NCBI GenBank assembly: GCA_036320915.1
Contig: JAXBDG010000007.1
Coordinates: 2,294,001 to 2,358,000, forward strand
Source of the DNA: Linnemannia elongata
Taxonomy: Eukaryota; Mortierellomycota; Mortierellomycetes; Mortierellales; Mortierellaceae
Length of the DNA stretch: 64,000 bases
Direction of reading: 5' to 3'
In this document: positions 31,977 through 42,192 of the stretch, one piece after another
Layout of the letters: every line of letters begins with the position of its first letter
Position numbering within the stretch: the first letter of the stretch is position 1
The notes under the pieces: model-generated
The model's database searches: none
Told to the model about the DNA's origin: nothing
Seen by the model: the letters and a program-made list of their open reading frames with translations, nothing else
Position numbers and translations under genes: made by a program

Positions 31977-32031
<55 letters not shown>

Positions 32032-32077
32032 ATTAGTAGGTGAACAATCCAACGCTTACTGAATTCTGCTTCAGTAC

Positions 32078-32111
<34 letters not shown>

Positions 32112-32132
32112 AACGTCGCTATGAACGCTTGG
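31562..32132 (-). pseudogene. LSU rRNA 3'-terminal fragment, copy A (diverged)
   Basis: About 570 bp whose minus strand is the 3' end of LSU (25S/28S) rRNA. It includes the universally conserved segments around GAGACAGGTTAGTTTTACCC, ACTGATGAAATG and TACGAGAGGAAC, and ends with ACAGATTTGTT at the rRNA 3' terminus. It differs from copies B and C at many sites, including the terminal stem (ACCTCAGTGATGCGTAGC), so it is not a functional rRNA. The 5' part of LSU is missing: similarity stops at CCAAGCGTTCAT, a few bases short of the boundary in the other copies. No 5.8S or 18S is nearby. Confidence 0.88.
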
Positions 32133-32399
32133 AGCCTGCGGAGATGTGAAAGTAATCAATAGAATTTTTGCACAGCGTGCCGTATGGCCAGGGAACGAGG
32201 CCGGTGTGGCTTTGAATGCCACAAAAATAAACCATTGTGTATAAGCAAAGAAAATTGACCGGGGTACCTGCAGGGGTGGGAAGTAAACAAAAGAACTTAT
32301 GCATAGCGCACGACTAAAGAAATGATGTGGGGACGAAACAGGTAGCGAGCGAGTTAATGAAAAAGAGGGGGAAAAAAAGAGCGCTTATCTAGCGCATGA

Positions 32400-33035
32400 A
32401 CATGAAAAAGGACGCGGGAACGTGCATGGGCCAGAGTCTTTAGTTAATACATTGTATATAGAAAGTAAAGCGGCATGGGTACGTGGATGGGCATGAGTAG
32501 CGAGGCTGCGAGAGAAATAGCTAACCAGATCGCATTGATAAGGGGCATAGGAGCGTGCAAAGGCGTGGGTAGCAAAAAAAAAAAAAGGATAAAAAGATAT
32601 GTAGAGACGGAGCTAGAGGAACGAAAGGGACATGGGAACGTGCCAGGGCGTGGGTAACGAGGAAGAAACACAAAGGAAAAGGCATAGGGGTAGAAAAGGG
32701 GCATGGGAGCGTGCATGGGCGTGGGTAGCAAAAGAAAGCAAAAAGCGCGAAAGGCTTCAACACAGGAGGGTGGCAAAGGATCGTGAGAGGTCGTACCTGG
32801 CGAACAAATAAGATTGCATGCACAGTACATAAACAAGGAAACGAGTCTTGGGAACGTGCGAGGGCGTAGATAGTGAAGAAAAAGAGTTTTAGGCACAGCT
32901 CATGAAAAACGGACAGGGGCATAGGTATGTGCGAGGGCGTGGGTAGCGAAGAAAAAAAAGTTCCTGGCATAGCGCGTGAAAAAAGACAGAGGCATAGAAA
33001 CGTGCAAAGGCGTGGGTAGCGAAAGAGGGGGAATG
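32400..33035. repeat. Degenerate tandem repeat with a ~75-bp period
   Basis: Units containing GGGAACGTGCAAGGGCGTGG (variants) followed by GTAGCGAAGAAA recur at about 32472, 32548, 32632, 32703, 32850, 32925 and 32995, with an isolated unit at about 33362 beyond the MITE. Open frames of 150-180 codons on the minus strand only translate this repeat (CPFPLP/RYPRPRTF patterns) and are not called as genes. Confidence 0.65.
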
Positions 33036-33046
33036 TACTGTATGTA

Positions 33047-33329
33047 CAGCGGGGTCCCAAAAGATTTGCAACAAAAAAAAATTATGCATGAATCCCATGA
33101 GAAATGCGCTGGGAAAATGCACTTTTTTGAACGAGTTACTTCATAAACTCATTGTTTTTATATGCTATTATCATTCTCCATTGACTGGGGGACCTTGGCT
33201 CCATGAGCTGTATACCATGTCGATAGTTTCTTTCTTGAAATAATGTGGGTGTAAAAATGTGAACGAAAAAGGCGTTATAACCCTATGGAAAAAAATTCTT
33301 GAGGTCGCAAAACATTTGGGACCGCGTTG
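33047..33329. mobile_element. Tc1/mariner-type MITE
   Basis: A 283-bp element with imperfect 26-bp terminal inverted repeats. The left end begins CAGCGGGGTCCCAAAAG and the right end, read inward on the other strand, begins CAACGCGGTCCCAAATG; 21 of 26 positions match. It is flanked on both sides by TA (33045-33046 and 33330-33331), the target duplication of Tc1/mariner elements. The GGTCCCAAA core is usual for this superfamily. No transposase is encoded, so it is non-autonomous. It is inserted within the 75-bp repeat region. Confidence 0.75.
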
Positions 33330-33331
33330 TA

Positions 33332-34187
33332 CATTACAGCGTATGAACAGAAAGATGGGCATTCGAACGTGCCAGGGCGTGAGTAGTGAAGATGAAACAT
33401 ATACGGCGCATGACCAAGAAACTGTGGGTAACAAAGAAAGTAACGCATGACAGATGGCCGCAAAAAAGGAGCTGGGGAGCATCCAAGATATGTCAAAGAT
33501 TCTGCGCAGCTGTTCAACCACATTACACTCAACCATATTTCCTCGTACGACGTAGCTTTCGGCTAGTGTTCTCACTCAATGAGCATGTAATATTTTTTTT
33601 TTCACACGGGGTTGTAAGGCATGCATTAAATGGACTGGGATCTTTCGCTTTCCACCCAAGGGTTATTGTTTTAAAACTGAAGCCACTTCGTTCCTGGCTA
33701 TATACAGTATGTACTGTACATGTAACTCTCTCGTTTCTTCGCTCCTTTTTCTCACGCTTTACTTCCTTTCGTCTCTGTCACACTACAGCAGTGAGCCTCA
33801 ATTCAGGAAATCAATGGGCAAAAATCAACTAGACTATGTGCATAATCCCGATGAGTCAATTGCTTACGAATACGGTAGCTCTACTTTCAAGATAAATAGT
33901 CCCAACTTCCCCTTCAAACTTTAATATAATACTTGTCCTCAAACGCACTTCTCGAAACCCCTATTCCTTTTTCGTCAAACGCAGCCCTGTGCTTTACACC
34001 CACTGTCTTCATCTTTCTTAACAGCAACTTGCACCTGTCAAACTTTATATCTTTATTACTATTACGAACCATTTTTTTTTATTATGGCCGCTCAGTTATA
34101 CAACCGCCATCACACGCAACAGAGTGACAGGAACAGTACAAGGTAACATTCCTTAAAGGCAACGAACAATGTATCATCAGTCATGTC
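33332..34187. other. Spacer
   Basis: One stray unit of the 75-bp repeat at about 33362, then AT-rich sequence. A palindromic TACAGTATGTACTGTA lies at 33704-33719 and resembles the TACTGTATGTACAG just outside the MITE's left end. No supported gene. Confidence 0.5.
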
Positions 34188-34247
34188 ATGGAGCAGACCC
34201 TAAACTTCGATATCTCTTTCCATGGTTGAAGTATTCCTGAAAGCCTG

Positions 34248-36160
34248 GTGCCGACTATTAGGAGCTGGATTGCTGATTGCACTGCCGAGATACAAGAGCT
34301 CTTTGGGTTGGATATTGGCACTGATAGCAGTATCACACCCCTTAATGGTGTCGATCATCAGAATTCAACGCATCAAGACTCCGTTGCCAGGTTCATGCTC
34401 AACAAAGTTGAGGGCCTGTTGTTAACGCGGAACCCAGCCAACCTTGTTCCTGGGTTTGAGGAGCACAACTTCTATGCTGTGATTGTTGAGATGATACACA
34501 CGCGTCGGCCTAGATCCTGGGGACACACTTTGGTTGGAACAGAACCCGCTTATGCACAGAAGTACAGGCGTACCATACTGCAGGATTCAACATTCAAGAT
34601 TATGCAGCCAGAGTGTCCCGACTGGTGGACAAGATGTTCAGTGATGGACGTGTTCCAAGTTGGCAAATGGATGTGTGGTGAAAGAGAGAGGGACGACATG
34701 GCCTGCACAGTCATCTTGACTCCACTCAAGATGGATTATGCTGGAGCTCCAGATGGCTGGTCAGATCCGAACACTGACATGCCTATAGGTATAACCCAAT
34801 TGTTGGCATGGGTGCAAATTTGGATTGGCACAGTGGTTACAGGGGATAGTGCGCATTTGGCTGAGCCAATTCAAACTCATGTGCTAATAATTTGATTTTA
34901 ACCTGTATAGGAGGAACCTCCGGAATGCAGTACACACTTGACTACATGTATGTCGACATGTTGTCTCGCCTTGTCACAACAACTGCGCACCAGCTCCACC
35001 TACATGCATTTGCTCGCCAAGGTTCAGCTGGTGACTCGGACAAACAGCCAAGCCATGCCACAGCAAATACCGAGTCACCACTCGACCTGCTCTGGGACGT
35101 CAGAGTTCAGGATGGCGCAGTATTGACCATCCTCGGATACATACTTGCCACAAGAAGAGATGATGGTGGCAGGACAACAATTTCGGATCTATGCCCCAAC
35201 TGTGCCGTACTTGCGAAATTCGCCTCCTACAATAATGATGTTGCAGACATCATCACTGACATCGAGTTTGATGAGAAGATGAGCACAATATGGCATGGAT
35301 TATGCCGAGGAGTTACCTATTCGACCTTGCATGCGTATTCACGATACCTAGTCATGTGCTGTACCTGGACGGGATGCACATGTGGCAATCGAGATGTACT
35401 GTCTGAGTTCGTTATTGGTTGCGTGGCATATCATGTCTTCCTTCCCCGGTCATGTGGCATCTATGAGGCAGTGAGGTGCTACAGTGAGACCTTGGAGAAC
35501 AACGACCAACACCATACCATCAACATGCAGACGACCATACATGACTGGCAGGATGTACCGGTGCATGCAGCAATGTATACACATGTATTCGGCCTTGATG
35601 AGTTCCTGCAGTGCTTCCCAAGCCACGAACGCCATGGCAAAAAGCCTGTTTGGACACCACAAGGAGGAGATGGTGCCCTCCGGCCCTCGGTCCTTGAATG
35701 GCTGTCAAGACTGTCATTGGCAGGATTCAGCATGGATGCCGTCAATGAGACTCTTGGGGACGTTCTAAACAGCTGGTATGATCATTGTGGGCCTGAACAC
35801 GCCTCGAGGGCCTCTGCCGCTGTTGAGAAGCTGGCGCGAACCCGGTGCAGATGCAAGCACTGTCTTGACATCATTTCTGGCTGGCTACATCAGCAAGACG
35901 CTTTTCACAATCTATTGCGCTTGCCAGGCAAGGATGTGGACAAGGAGGCAGATGATCTGATTGACCGGTTCAGTTCGTTCTACAAGGACTTGGTGCAAAT
36001 GATGCATGCCTATACATATGTGGATGCGCGTTGTCCACAAAGTAGAAGCATATGGGGACTAGGAGTCACATGGTTCGCTTGTGTGTATGAGCTTGCCTCC
36101 ATCAGTGTTTTCCCTAGCCGATACCGTTATGCAAATCAACTGCTTGTGTCAGAGAGCTAG
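34248..36160 (+). CDS. Unrecognised two-exon protein, 5' end uncertain
   Basis: Exons 34248-34788 and 34911-36160, joined across a 122-bp intron (GTATAA donor, CTAAT branch-like site, TATAG acceptor), give about 596 residues (PNTDMPI-GGTSGM at the junction). I do not recognise the family. The protein is soluble, Trp- and Cys-containing (DWWTRCS, CTWTGCTCGNRD), with no signal peptide. The segment NNDVADIITDIEFDE only loosely recalls the NSE motif of class I terpene synthases, and an RDD lies about 140 residues before it; key positions differ, so this is a weak hint. The start is a problem: an in-frame ATG at 34188 is cut off by a TGA at 34227, so either the gene is 5'-broken, or an upstream exon (for example ATG at 34084 ending at AAG|GTAACA, 34140) is spliced in. 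Confidence 0.6.
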
Positions 36161-36496
36161 ACCAAACGCGTTTCCTACCACGACGCCCCCAACCATATCC
36201 TCTGACTGACATTCCCGACTCCATCGTCAAGACCTTGCCCGAGTTCGTCTCCCTGAGACCGATCATGCTCTCGATCATCGGACTATTTAACCCTACTAAA
36301 ATACCCAAGCCCCCTTTTACCATGATAGTTTTAGTCTCACTTCTGAGACCCTGGAACTATCGTCACCCTCTATCTCTCAACACTCAAGATACCGTTGTCT
36401 TCAACACTTTTCTCTCTTTTTACATGTATAAGCTGAGCGTCTAGTTTAGTTCTTCAGTTCGATATCATTACTCAAATATTTCTCTACAAAAAACCA
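36161..36496. other. Spacer
   Basis: 3' flank of the preceding gene; no supported gene or recognised element. Confidence 0.5.
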
Positions 36497-36870
36497 TTTT
36501 GACCATTGAGCAAATCAATCAGTTTACGTTCAATCAATCTCAAACCGCAACTATTCGATGGCATTTGGAATGTAGAAAACGTTACCGTTGAGCAGACACG
36601 CATATCTTGTCGGCGTCATCGTCAGCGGTCAAATAAGTATGTTTTTTGGGATTATCTCGATCAATATCGGTTAGACGCTTGTCTGCTCTTCAGATTTGGA
36701 TTTCTCAGACTCGGTTGCGTTAGTAAAAGCAAGAATAGCAGTGATAACGCGTGATTTTATAAAGTTTGTCGCGTAAAAAGGTTGTCATGACCATGGCGCA
36801 CAGCATGCAGAAATGGCTCTGGTTCAAATCCCACAACGAACATTTAATTTTGTGACAGACTGCCTGTACA
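36497..36870. repeat. 370-bp dispersed repeat with tRNA-like B box, copy 1
   Basis: From TTTTGACCATTGAGCAAA to TTTGTGACAGACTGCCTGT this is nearly identical to 43780-44150. Near the right end, CTGGTTCAAATCCCAC matches the RNA polymerase III B box/T-loop consensus. The surrounding 75-80 bp (from GTTTGTCGCG to AACGAAC) have approximately tRNA length, but stems are poor, so this is at best a degenerate tRNA-derived part of a SINE-like element. A short reading frame inside is not convincing as a gene. Confidence 0.7.
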
Positions 36871-36920
36871 GTATTGAACTACCCTTACCAGGAGCATCCA
36901 AAAAAAGAAAAAAGAAAAGA

Positions 36921-37002
36921 GAAGATATGTTTTTCTTTCAATCTACAGAACAATGGGCTTAATCTCAGCAGATCGTAGTAACAAGGCTATTCTACCGCGT
37001 AG
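36921..37002 (-). pseudogene. LSU rRNA 3'-terminal fragment (short)
   Basis: About 80 bp whose minus strand is the extreme 3' end of LSU rRNA (TACGATCTGCTGAGATTAAG, CCCATTGTTCTG) plus a few bases of the 3' external transcribed spacer. It is truncated on the 5' side and adjoins the 370-bp repeat on its left. Confidence 0.8.
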
Positions 37003-37060
37003 TGTCCATTCTTAATCCTGTTTGCAAGGCAAAAAGTTAAAAGTCATTTTTTTTAATAGC

Positions 37061-38002
37061 TCATCTCTGTTCTTCTTCTCTTGGTGTACTAGTCGTTACA
37101 CCATTAAAACTCATAATACTATGCTGACTGGCCGTAGGGCTGACGGAACCGGATAGGCGGTGCTGTCTTCTTTGGGGTGAGGGAGTGAGGACCGTATTGG
37201 ATGAGTAAGGAGACGCTTGCCGAAGTTGTCTTCGCTCATGGATGCCAATAGTTCTTTCCGTCCATTCTGAACTCCTGGAAATGTCATTGCGCAACCCCAT
37301 AACTGTCTCTTCCAAACGACCTATCATTGATACAAGAGATTGAATCTGATCCGGCATAGATAGATTCTCCAATCGACTCATCCTAGACAAAATAGCCTCC
37401 ATCTGATCCTGCGTAGGTAGATTCTCCAAACGAGATATGATGGACTGGTATTGATTGTGTGTATTGCCAGGGGGTGTAGATAAAGCTGGAGTAGCAGAAG
37501 AATCAGAGGAGACAGCGAGTGCAGAAGAGGCAGAGGAAGCAGAAAAAGTAATGGGAGTAGGAGTAGCAGAAGAATCAGAGGAGGCAGAAAGGGTAGAGGA
37601 GGCAGAAGTAGAAGAAGCAACCATAGGACTTGAAATGACTGGGGACTAAAATACAATTGAAAAAGTAAAGAAACATGATTAACAATCTATAGGGTTTCAA
37701 TGCCACTGCACTGGCACGGCACACTAAGCCTTAAAATTCTTCATGGACTCTACCGTGATAGAATCAGACAACATCCTAGCAGAAAAATGCTTTTCTTTGA
37801 TTATAGATGTTGTTTGAAACTCGAATCTCAAGATACTCTCAATGCTTTCGCATGGGTGTCTATCCTCGGTGCCTTGAATGTGTCGCCGCAAGTTTCGCTT
37901 CGTGGACTGATTGACCCCACATACGCAGCAATAGGGCTTAGTGAAGATTGCTTCAATGTTGCTTCCTATAGTAATAACAAGGTTGGTCTTGCTGGTGGAC
38001 AT
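37061..38002 (-). CDS. C2H2-type zinc finger plus coiled-coil protein, two exons
   Basis: Exon 1 is 38002-37754 and exon 2 is 37645-37061, with a 108-bp phase-0 intron (GTAGAG donor, TTTTAG acceptor), giving 277 residues. Exon 1 has a zinc-finger-like C-x2-C-x12-H-x7-H (PYCCVCG ... RRHIQGTEDRH). Exon 2 begins with an Ala/Ser-rich stretch (tcx-type repeats), then two tandem heptad units, SRLENLPTQDQMEAILSRM and SRLENLSMPDQIQSLVSMI, continuing IGRLEETVMGL, which should form a coiled coil, and a basic Ser/Pro tail. It is a probable DNA-binding, self-associating protein. The donor is weak, so the intron is an inference from phase and frame. The ATG at 38002 precedes the finger; an upstream in-frame Met at 38047 is possible. 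A G-rich minisatellite lies 140-400 bp upstream. Confidence 0.55.
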
Positions 38003-38142
38003 TGTGCTGTTGTAGTATAAGGACAGGTAACTGAAGAAGTATGACAAGATATATGAGAGAAAAAAGATGGATCCCTTCTTTATTTATATTTTTGATATAA
38101 AGCGTTTTGTGATTATGCACAGGTATAAAAGAACATAGGATA

Positions 38143-38405
38143 CAATGGGCATAAAGGGGCATGAGTGGGCGTGAGTGGGCATAAAGGGGCAAGGTGGGCG
38201 TGAGTGGGCATGAGTGGGCAACAATGGGCATAAAGGGGCATGAGTGGGGCATAAAGGGGCATAAGTGGGTATGAGTGGGCATGAGTGGGTATGAGTGGGG
38301 CATAAGTGGGCATGAGTGGGTATGAGTGGGCATGAGTGGGCATGAGTGGGCATGAGTGGGCTAAAGGGGCAACAATGGGCAACAATGTGCGTAAAGGGGC
38401 ATGAG
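38143..38405. repeat. G-rich 10-bp minisatellite
   Basis: About 26 units of GGGCATGAGT or GGGCATAAAG, with GGGCAACAAT variants. Runs of three G every 10 bp on the plus strand give repeated G3-N7-G3 patterns able to form G-quadruplexes. It lies upstream of the zinc-finger gene at 37061-38002. The overlapping reading frames (SCPLMPTHAH patterns) are translations of the repeat only. Confidence 0.85.
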
Positions 38406-39241
38406 TGCACTTGTCGCCTCTCATACTCAAAACCGCCTCAAGCAAAGCACAAGCCCCTCTGACATACTACCCTTAACTAACGAGTCTTAAGGAAAAGAGA
38501 GAGAAAAAAATAGAGAGATGTTGTTACACATCCATAGAACAGTGAATGGACTGGTATCTGCGCATGAAGAAGGGAAGTTAAGGGGATCTCAAACAACACT
38601 CCACTATCTTGACGGCAGCGATGATGACTCAAAAAAAAAAAAAAAAAAGAACCGATATAGTTGACATACCTTGTGTTTGTGTTTGTTTGGGAAAATCCAA
38701 ACAAACACGCCACGTTATTTTTAACCTAGAAAGACTTCAAATAACGCTAGATAAAATAAAACGCCTCCATACCAAGAGACATGAAAGCGCCTTATTGTTC
38801 CCTCATCTCATGATGTCGCATTGATATGACTTGTCATACCAACTTGACGCGTGCGGACATTTTGCGAGTCATTAAGCAACAGCAAATTTCATGACCTGCG
38901 CTTAGACTCGACGTGTGCGGGCATTTTGAGAGCCATTAAGCTGCAGCAAATTTCATGACCTGCGCTTAGACTCCATAGTAGAGGCCATTCACAGTGCCGA
39001 GTTGAAGTATAAAAGAAAAAAGTAAAGGCAAAGAAAAAAGGCGGTGGTTAGAGAGAAACTCTTCAATCAAATTCCTATCTTCAAAAGCGCCATTACAAAA
39101 ATACATCGCACAAAAAAGGGTGGGTCATCTTTGCTGCCGTCGTATTATTGTTTTTTCTCAAGTTAACGGACTATGGATTATGGATTAAAACCAAGGCCCT
39201 TAAACATCATTTGAAAAAAAAATAGTAGAGAAAAGAAAAAG
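38406..39241. other. Spacer with a short internal direct repeat
   Basis: Positions 38847-38977 contain two copies of about 65 bp (GACGTGTGCGGGCATTTTG versus GACGCGTGCGGACATTTTG, each followed by CATTAAGC..CAGCAAATTTC). An 18-nt A run lies near 38630. No supported gene. Confidence 0.55.
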
Positions 39242-39657
39242 AGATGTTGTTCTTTCGAACAAATCTGTAGATCAATGGGCTTAATCTCAGCAGATCGTAG
39301 CAACAAGGCTACTCTACTGCTTACAATACCCCGTTCAATTAAAGTCGTCTGCAATGGATTTATCTCTTCCAATATTTGAAATTAACATTAGCAGGAACCT
39401 CACAAAGCCTTTCCGCTCTGCAAGATAACCCCACGTAGTATGATTCAGGATCCGAAGATCTATTCGTATTCAACTAAAAATCGGAAAAGGCGGTAATCGT
39501 CGCGTTCTAGCACGGGTTCTGACTTAGAGGCGTTCAGCCATAACCCAACGGATGATAGCTTCGGGCCATTGCCTGCTCAGGCAGGCCCAAATACCAATTA
39601 TCCGAATGAACGGTTCCTCTCGTACTAAGTTCAATTACTATTGCAACAACATTTCAT

Positions 39658-39712
<55 letters not shown>

Positions 39713-39756
39713 ATTAGTGGGTGAACAATCCAACGCTTACTGAATTCTGCTTCAGT

Positions 39757-39792
<36 letters not shown>

Positions 39793-39836
39793 AACGTCGC
39801 TATGAACGCTTGGCTGCCACAAGCCAGTTAGCCCTG
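39242..39836 (-). pseudogene. LSU rRNA 3'-terminal fragment, copy B
   Basis: About 595 bp reading on the minus strand as intact-looking LSU 3' domain, from TAACTGGCTTGTGGC to the 3' terminus ACAGATTTGTTC and about 20 nt of the following spacer (GAAAGAACAACATC). It is nearly identical to copy C at 42993-43581 and carries all conserved blocks, so it derives recently from functional rDNA. Upstream rRNA sequence is absent: at its right end GCCAGTTAgCCCTG departs from rRNA after a few bases. Not a complete rRNA gene. Confidence 0.92.
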
Positions 39837-40065
39837 AGCCGAGAAATGGATACGCTAGATTCTTATTCGCATGGTTGATCTACAGTGAGATGTCGTCACC
39901 GAAATGGTATTTATGCGCCATGCTGTTCTTTTTGTCTCCATGTCACCTTGCACATCCTTATCTCTTTCTTTTCCTCATTCCTCCTTCATTATCGCATCTT
40001 CTTGCGACCTCATTAGCACTCTCCTCGTCATCATCTCCATTACGCTCTTCACCGTTGCGACTAAG

Positions 40066-40980
40066 ATGATCTGGACACATCCCCTCGATCTACATGAGAT
40101 TCGTTCAATCATTGCCAGCAGTCTTGGTCTAAAAGACCTCGCCTCATGTGCGCGTGTGAGTCAGGTTTGGAACGACTCATTTACACCGCCACTCTATAAG
40201 TCTGTCGTGTTGTCAAAAAATGGTCCCAGCTGGGAATCTGTTGAGAAAAACAAGCACCTCATACACCGCCTGGCGATTCTGCAGGCTGCCTATGATAAAC
40301 TACAATGGGCAACTGCACTAGACAAAGTAATTTCTAGCGTCATGGCCAACTCGATTCTCACCTCTTTGGACTTGCAGTACAACGCGTTCGGATGCAACGG
40401 GGCTCAGGCGCTGTCTGACGCACTCAAGACCAACTCGACTCTGACTACTTTGGACTTGCATGGCAACTATATCGGACCCAATGGAGCTCAGGCGCTGTCT
40501 GAGGCACTCAAGACCAACTCTACTCTGACCACTTTGACCTTGAACTACAACTCGATCGAATCCAACGGGGCTCAGATGCTGTCTGAGGCGCTCAAAACCA
40601 ACTCGACTCTGACCATTCTGGGCTTGAGAGACAACTCGATCGGAAAAAATGGAGCTCAGGCGCTGGCTGAGGCACTCAAGACCAACTCGACTCTGACCAC
40701 TCTGGGCTTAGGGGGCAATTCGATCGGAGACAACGGAGCTGTGGCGCTGTCTGAGGCACTCAAGGCCAACTCGACTCTGACCACTTTGGACTTGTTCGGC
40801 AACTGGATCGGAGACAACGGAGTTGATGTGCTGCTTGGGGCACTCAAGACCAACTCGACTCTGACCACTTTGGACTTGCTCGGCGACTGGATCGGAGACA
40901 ACAGAACTGATGCGCTGTTTGATGCACTCAAGGCCAACTCAACGACCATAATGGGCGTACGAGGTTTAAAAACCCCTTAA
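40066..40980 (+). CDS. F-box protein with RI-type leucine-rich repeats
   Basis: A 304-residue protein when started at the ATG at 40066 (MIWTHPLDLHEIRSIIASSL). The frame is open back to 39904, but the extension is hydrophobic promoter-like sequence and hard to fit with an F-box protein. Residues about 7-50 are F-box-like (LKDLASCARVSQVWNDSFTP). From residue about 95 there are seven to eight regular 28-residue repeats of the ribonuclease-inhibitor/NLRC3 type, each LTTLDLxxNxIGxNGAQALS followed by EALKTNST. These repeats are much more regular than in the other F-box genes and probably arose by recent unit duplication. The last repeat is eroded (DNRTDALFDALKANSTTIMG). Expected role: protein-binding adaptor. 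It is flanked by LSU fragments on both sides. Confidence 0.8.
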   Translation: MIWTHPLDLHEIRSIIASSLGLKDLASCARVSQVWNDSFTPPLYKSVVLSKNGPSWESVEKNKHLIHRLAILQAAYDKLQWATALDKVISSVMANSILTSLDLQYNAFGCNGAQALSDALKTNSTLTTLDLHGNYIGPNGAQALSEALKTNSTLTTLTLNYNSIESNGAQMLSEALKTNSTLTILGLRDNSIGKNGAQALAEALKTNSTLTTLGLGGNSIGDNGAVALSEALKANSTLTTLDLFGNWIGDNGVDVLLGALKTNSTLTTLDLLGDWIGDNRTDALFDALKANSTTIMGVRGLKTP

Positions 40981-41359
40981 AACAAAATAACACAGCACGA
41001 TGTTACAAAACCCACACCCCATGAGCCCGACGTATACGTCACTGTACTGAATCGATGTAGATACTGTGTATATAAAAATGGGAAGTATGGTGGGTCTTGT
41101 GTTCTTTGCCCTTTTTCAGAGACACTTTTACCAACGATTTGCTGACCATCATCTTCAGTGTGCCGGCGTCGAGCAAAACTAGTGTTTATCAAAGAGCAAC
41201 AACCTCTATCAACTGTAGGTGCAACGATCGCCCGTTCAACCGTTATCAGACCTCCTGATTATGCAAGAACGTTAATGATCATTGACACAGACCACATTCG
41301 GGTACGCGTAACATTGGACTCAAATGCCCACCCCTTAAATACGACTAAAATTCATACAA

Positions 41360-41470
41360 GTGAACAAACCCTCAACGACGCGACCTCGAATTCTAATGAA
41401 GCAAGGATTGAAAGAGCCGACATCGAACGTCACTCTGAACGCTTAGCTGCCACAAGCCAGTTGTCCCTTT
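41360..41470 (-). pseudogene. LSU rRNA fragment (decayed)
   Basis: About 110 bp, readable as antisense LSU (GAATTCT..TGAAGC..., AAAGAGCCGACATCGAA, CTCTGAACGCTTAGCTGCC, ACAAGCCAGTTgTCCCT) with a deletion of about 14 bp. It ends at the same rRNA position as copies B and C. It shares the variant GCTTAGCTGCC with the fragment at 46960-47040. Confidence 0.78.
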
Positions 41471-41584
41471 ACAAGATTATCCTCCGATTAGCTTGTTTCT
41501 GCGACTGAAGAAGATTGGTAGATGTCGCGTCGGAATACTCCAACCAATGGCTCCGCGATCACGTGATATTTCAACACCCCTTTG

Positions 41585-41835
41585 TCTTTATCATCCCTTG
41601 ATTTTCCCATTCATGCCTCAATTGTGTTGACATTGCCCCTTGATGTTGTCCCTTGATTTTTATGTCTTGACGTTCTCGCTTGCCCCTTGATTTTTATGCC
41701 TTGGCGTTCTCTCTTGTCCCTTGATGCTGTCCATTGGTGATGTCCCTTGATATTGTCCTTTGGTATTGTCCTTGATACTGTCTATTGATGGTGTCGATTG
41801 GTGGTGTCGATTGGTGCTGTCAATTGGTGTTGCCG
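41585..41835. repeat. CCTTGAT-type degenerate minisatellite, copy 1
   Basis: Many units of CCCTTGATTTTT, CCCTTGATGTTGTC and, to the right, GATTGGTGGTGTC, in a degenerate tandem array. A similar array at 47215-47420 follows the second LRR plus LSU pair. Confidence 0.7.
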
Positions 41836-41994
41836 ATTGGGTGCCTCCTTTGGTAGTCCAGACCGGACCAAGTCTCGCCTTTTCCTTCGCTCCCTTACTC
41901 TCGTCCCCCACTATTTAACCCAGAGCTCGCCCCTCTCACATTTTGATCACCACAAGACCGACAGCTACAGTACAGAGCCACCCCAAGCACCCTC

Positions 41995-42188
41995 TCGAAT
42001 ACTATCCCAAGCACTCCCTCAAGCACTTCCTCAGGCGCTTCCTCAAGCACTCCCTCAAGCACTCCCTCAAGCACTCCCTCAAGCACTCCCTCAGGCGCTT
42101 CCTCAAGCACTCCCTCAAGCACTCCCTCAAGCACTCCCTCAAGCACTCCCTCAGGCGCTTCCCCAAGCGCTCCCTCAAGCACTCCCTG
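41995..42188. repeat. 12-bp minisatellite with 60-bp higher-order structure
   Basis: Units of CTCAAGCACTCC run without a break to the ATG of the gene at 42193. Four such units plus one variant CTCAGGCGCTTC form a 60-bp super-unit, repeated about three times in nearly perfect register. It occupies the 5' UTR/core promoter position. The long frames through it (QALP or EGVL repeats) are not called as genes. Confidence 0.9.
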
Positions 42189-42192
42189 AACC

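Noticed and set aside
32444..33122. Minus-strand proline/phenylalanine-rich proteins of 77-179 codons
   Set aside because: They translate the 75-bp repeat and show no non-repetitive coding signal.
36506..36754. 82-codon frame in the 370-bp repeat
   Set aside because: It is not conserved as an open frame in the second copy and has no recognisable domain.
36763..36845. Functional tRNA gene
   Set aside because: The B box is good, but T-stem and anticodon-stem pairing are poor and no clear anticodon loop can be drawn.
38143..38405. CRISPR-like array
   Set aside because: The units are short, contiguous and without unique spacers, in a eukaryotic sequence; it is a minisatellite.
37953..38445. 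Minus-strand Pro/His/Cys-rich proteins (SCPLMPTHAH repeats)
   Set aside because: Pure translations of the 10-bp minisatellite.
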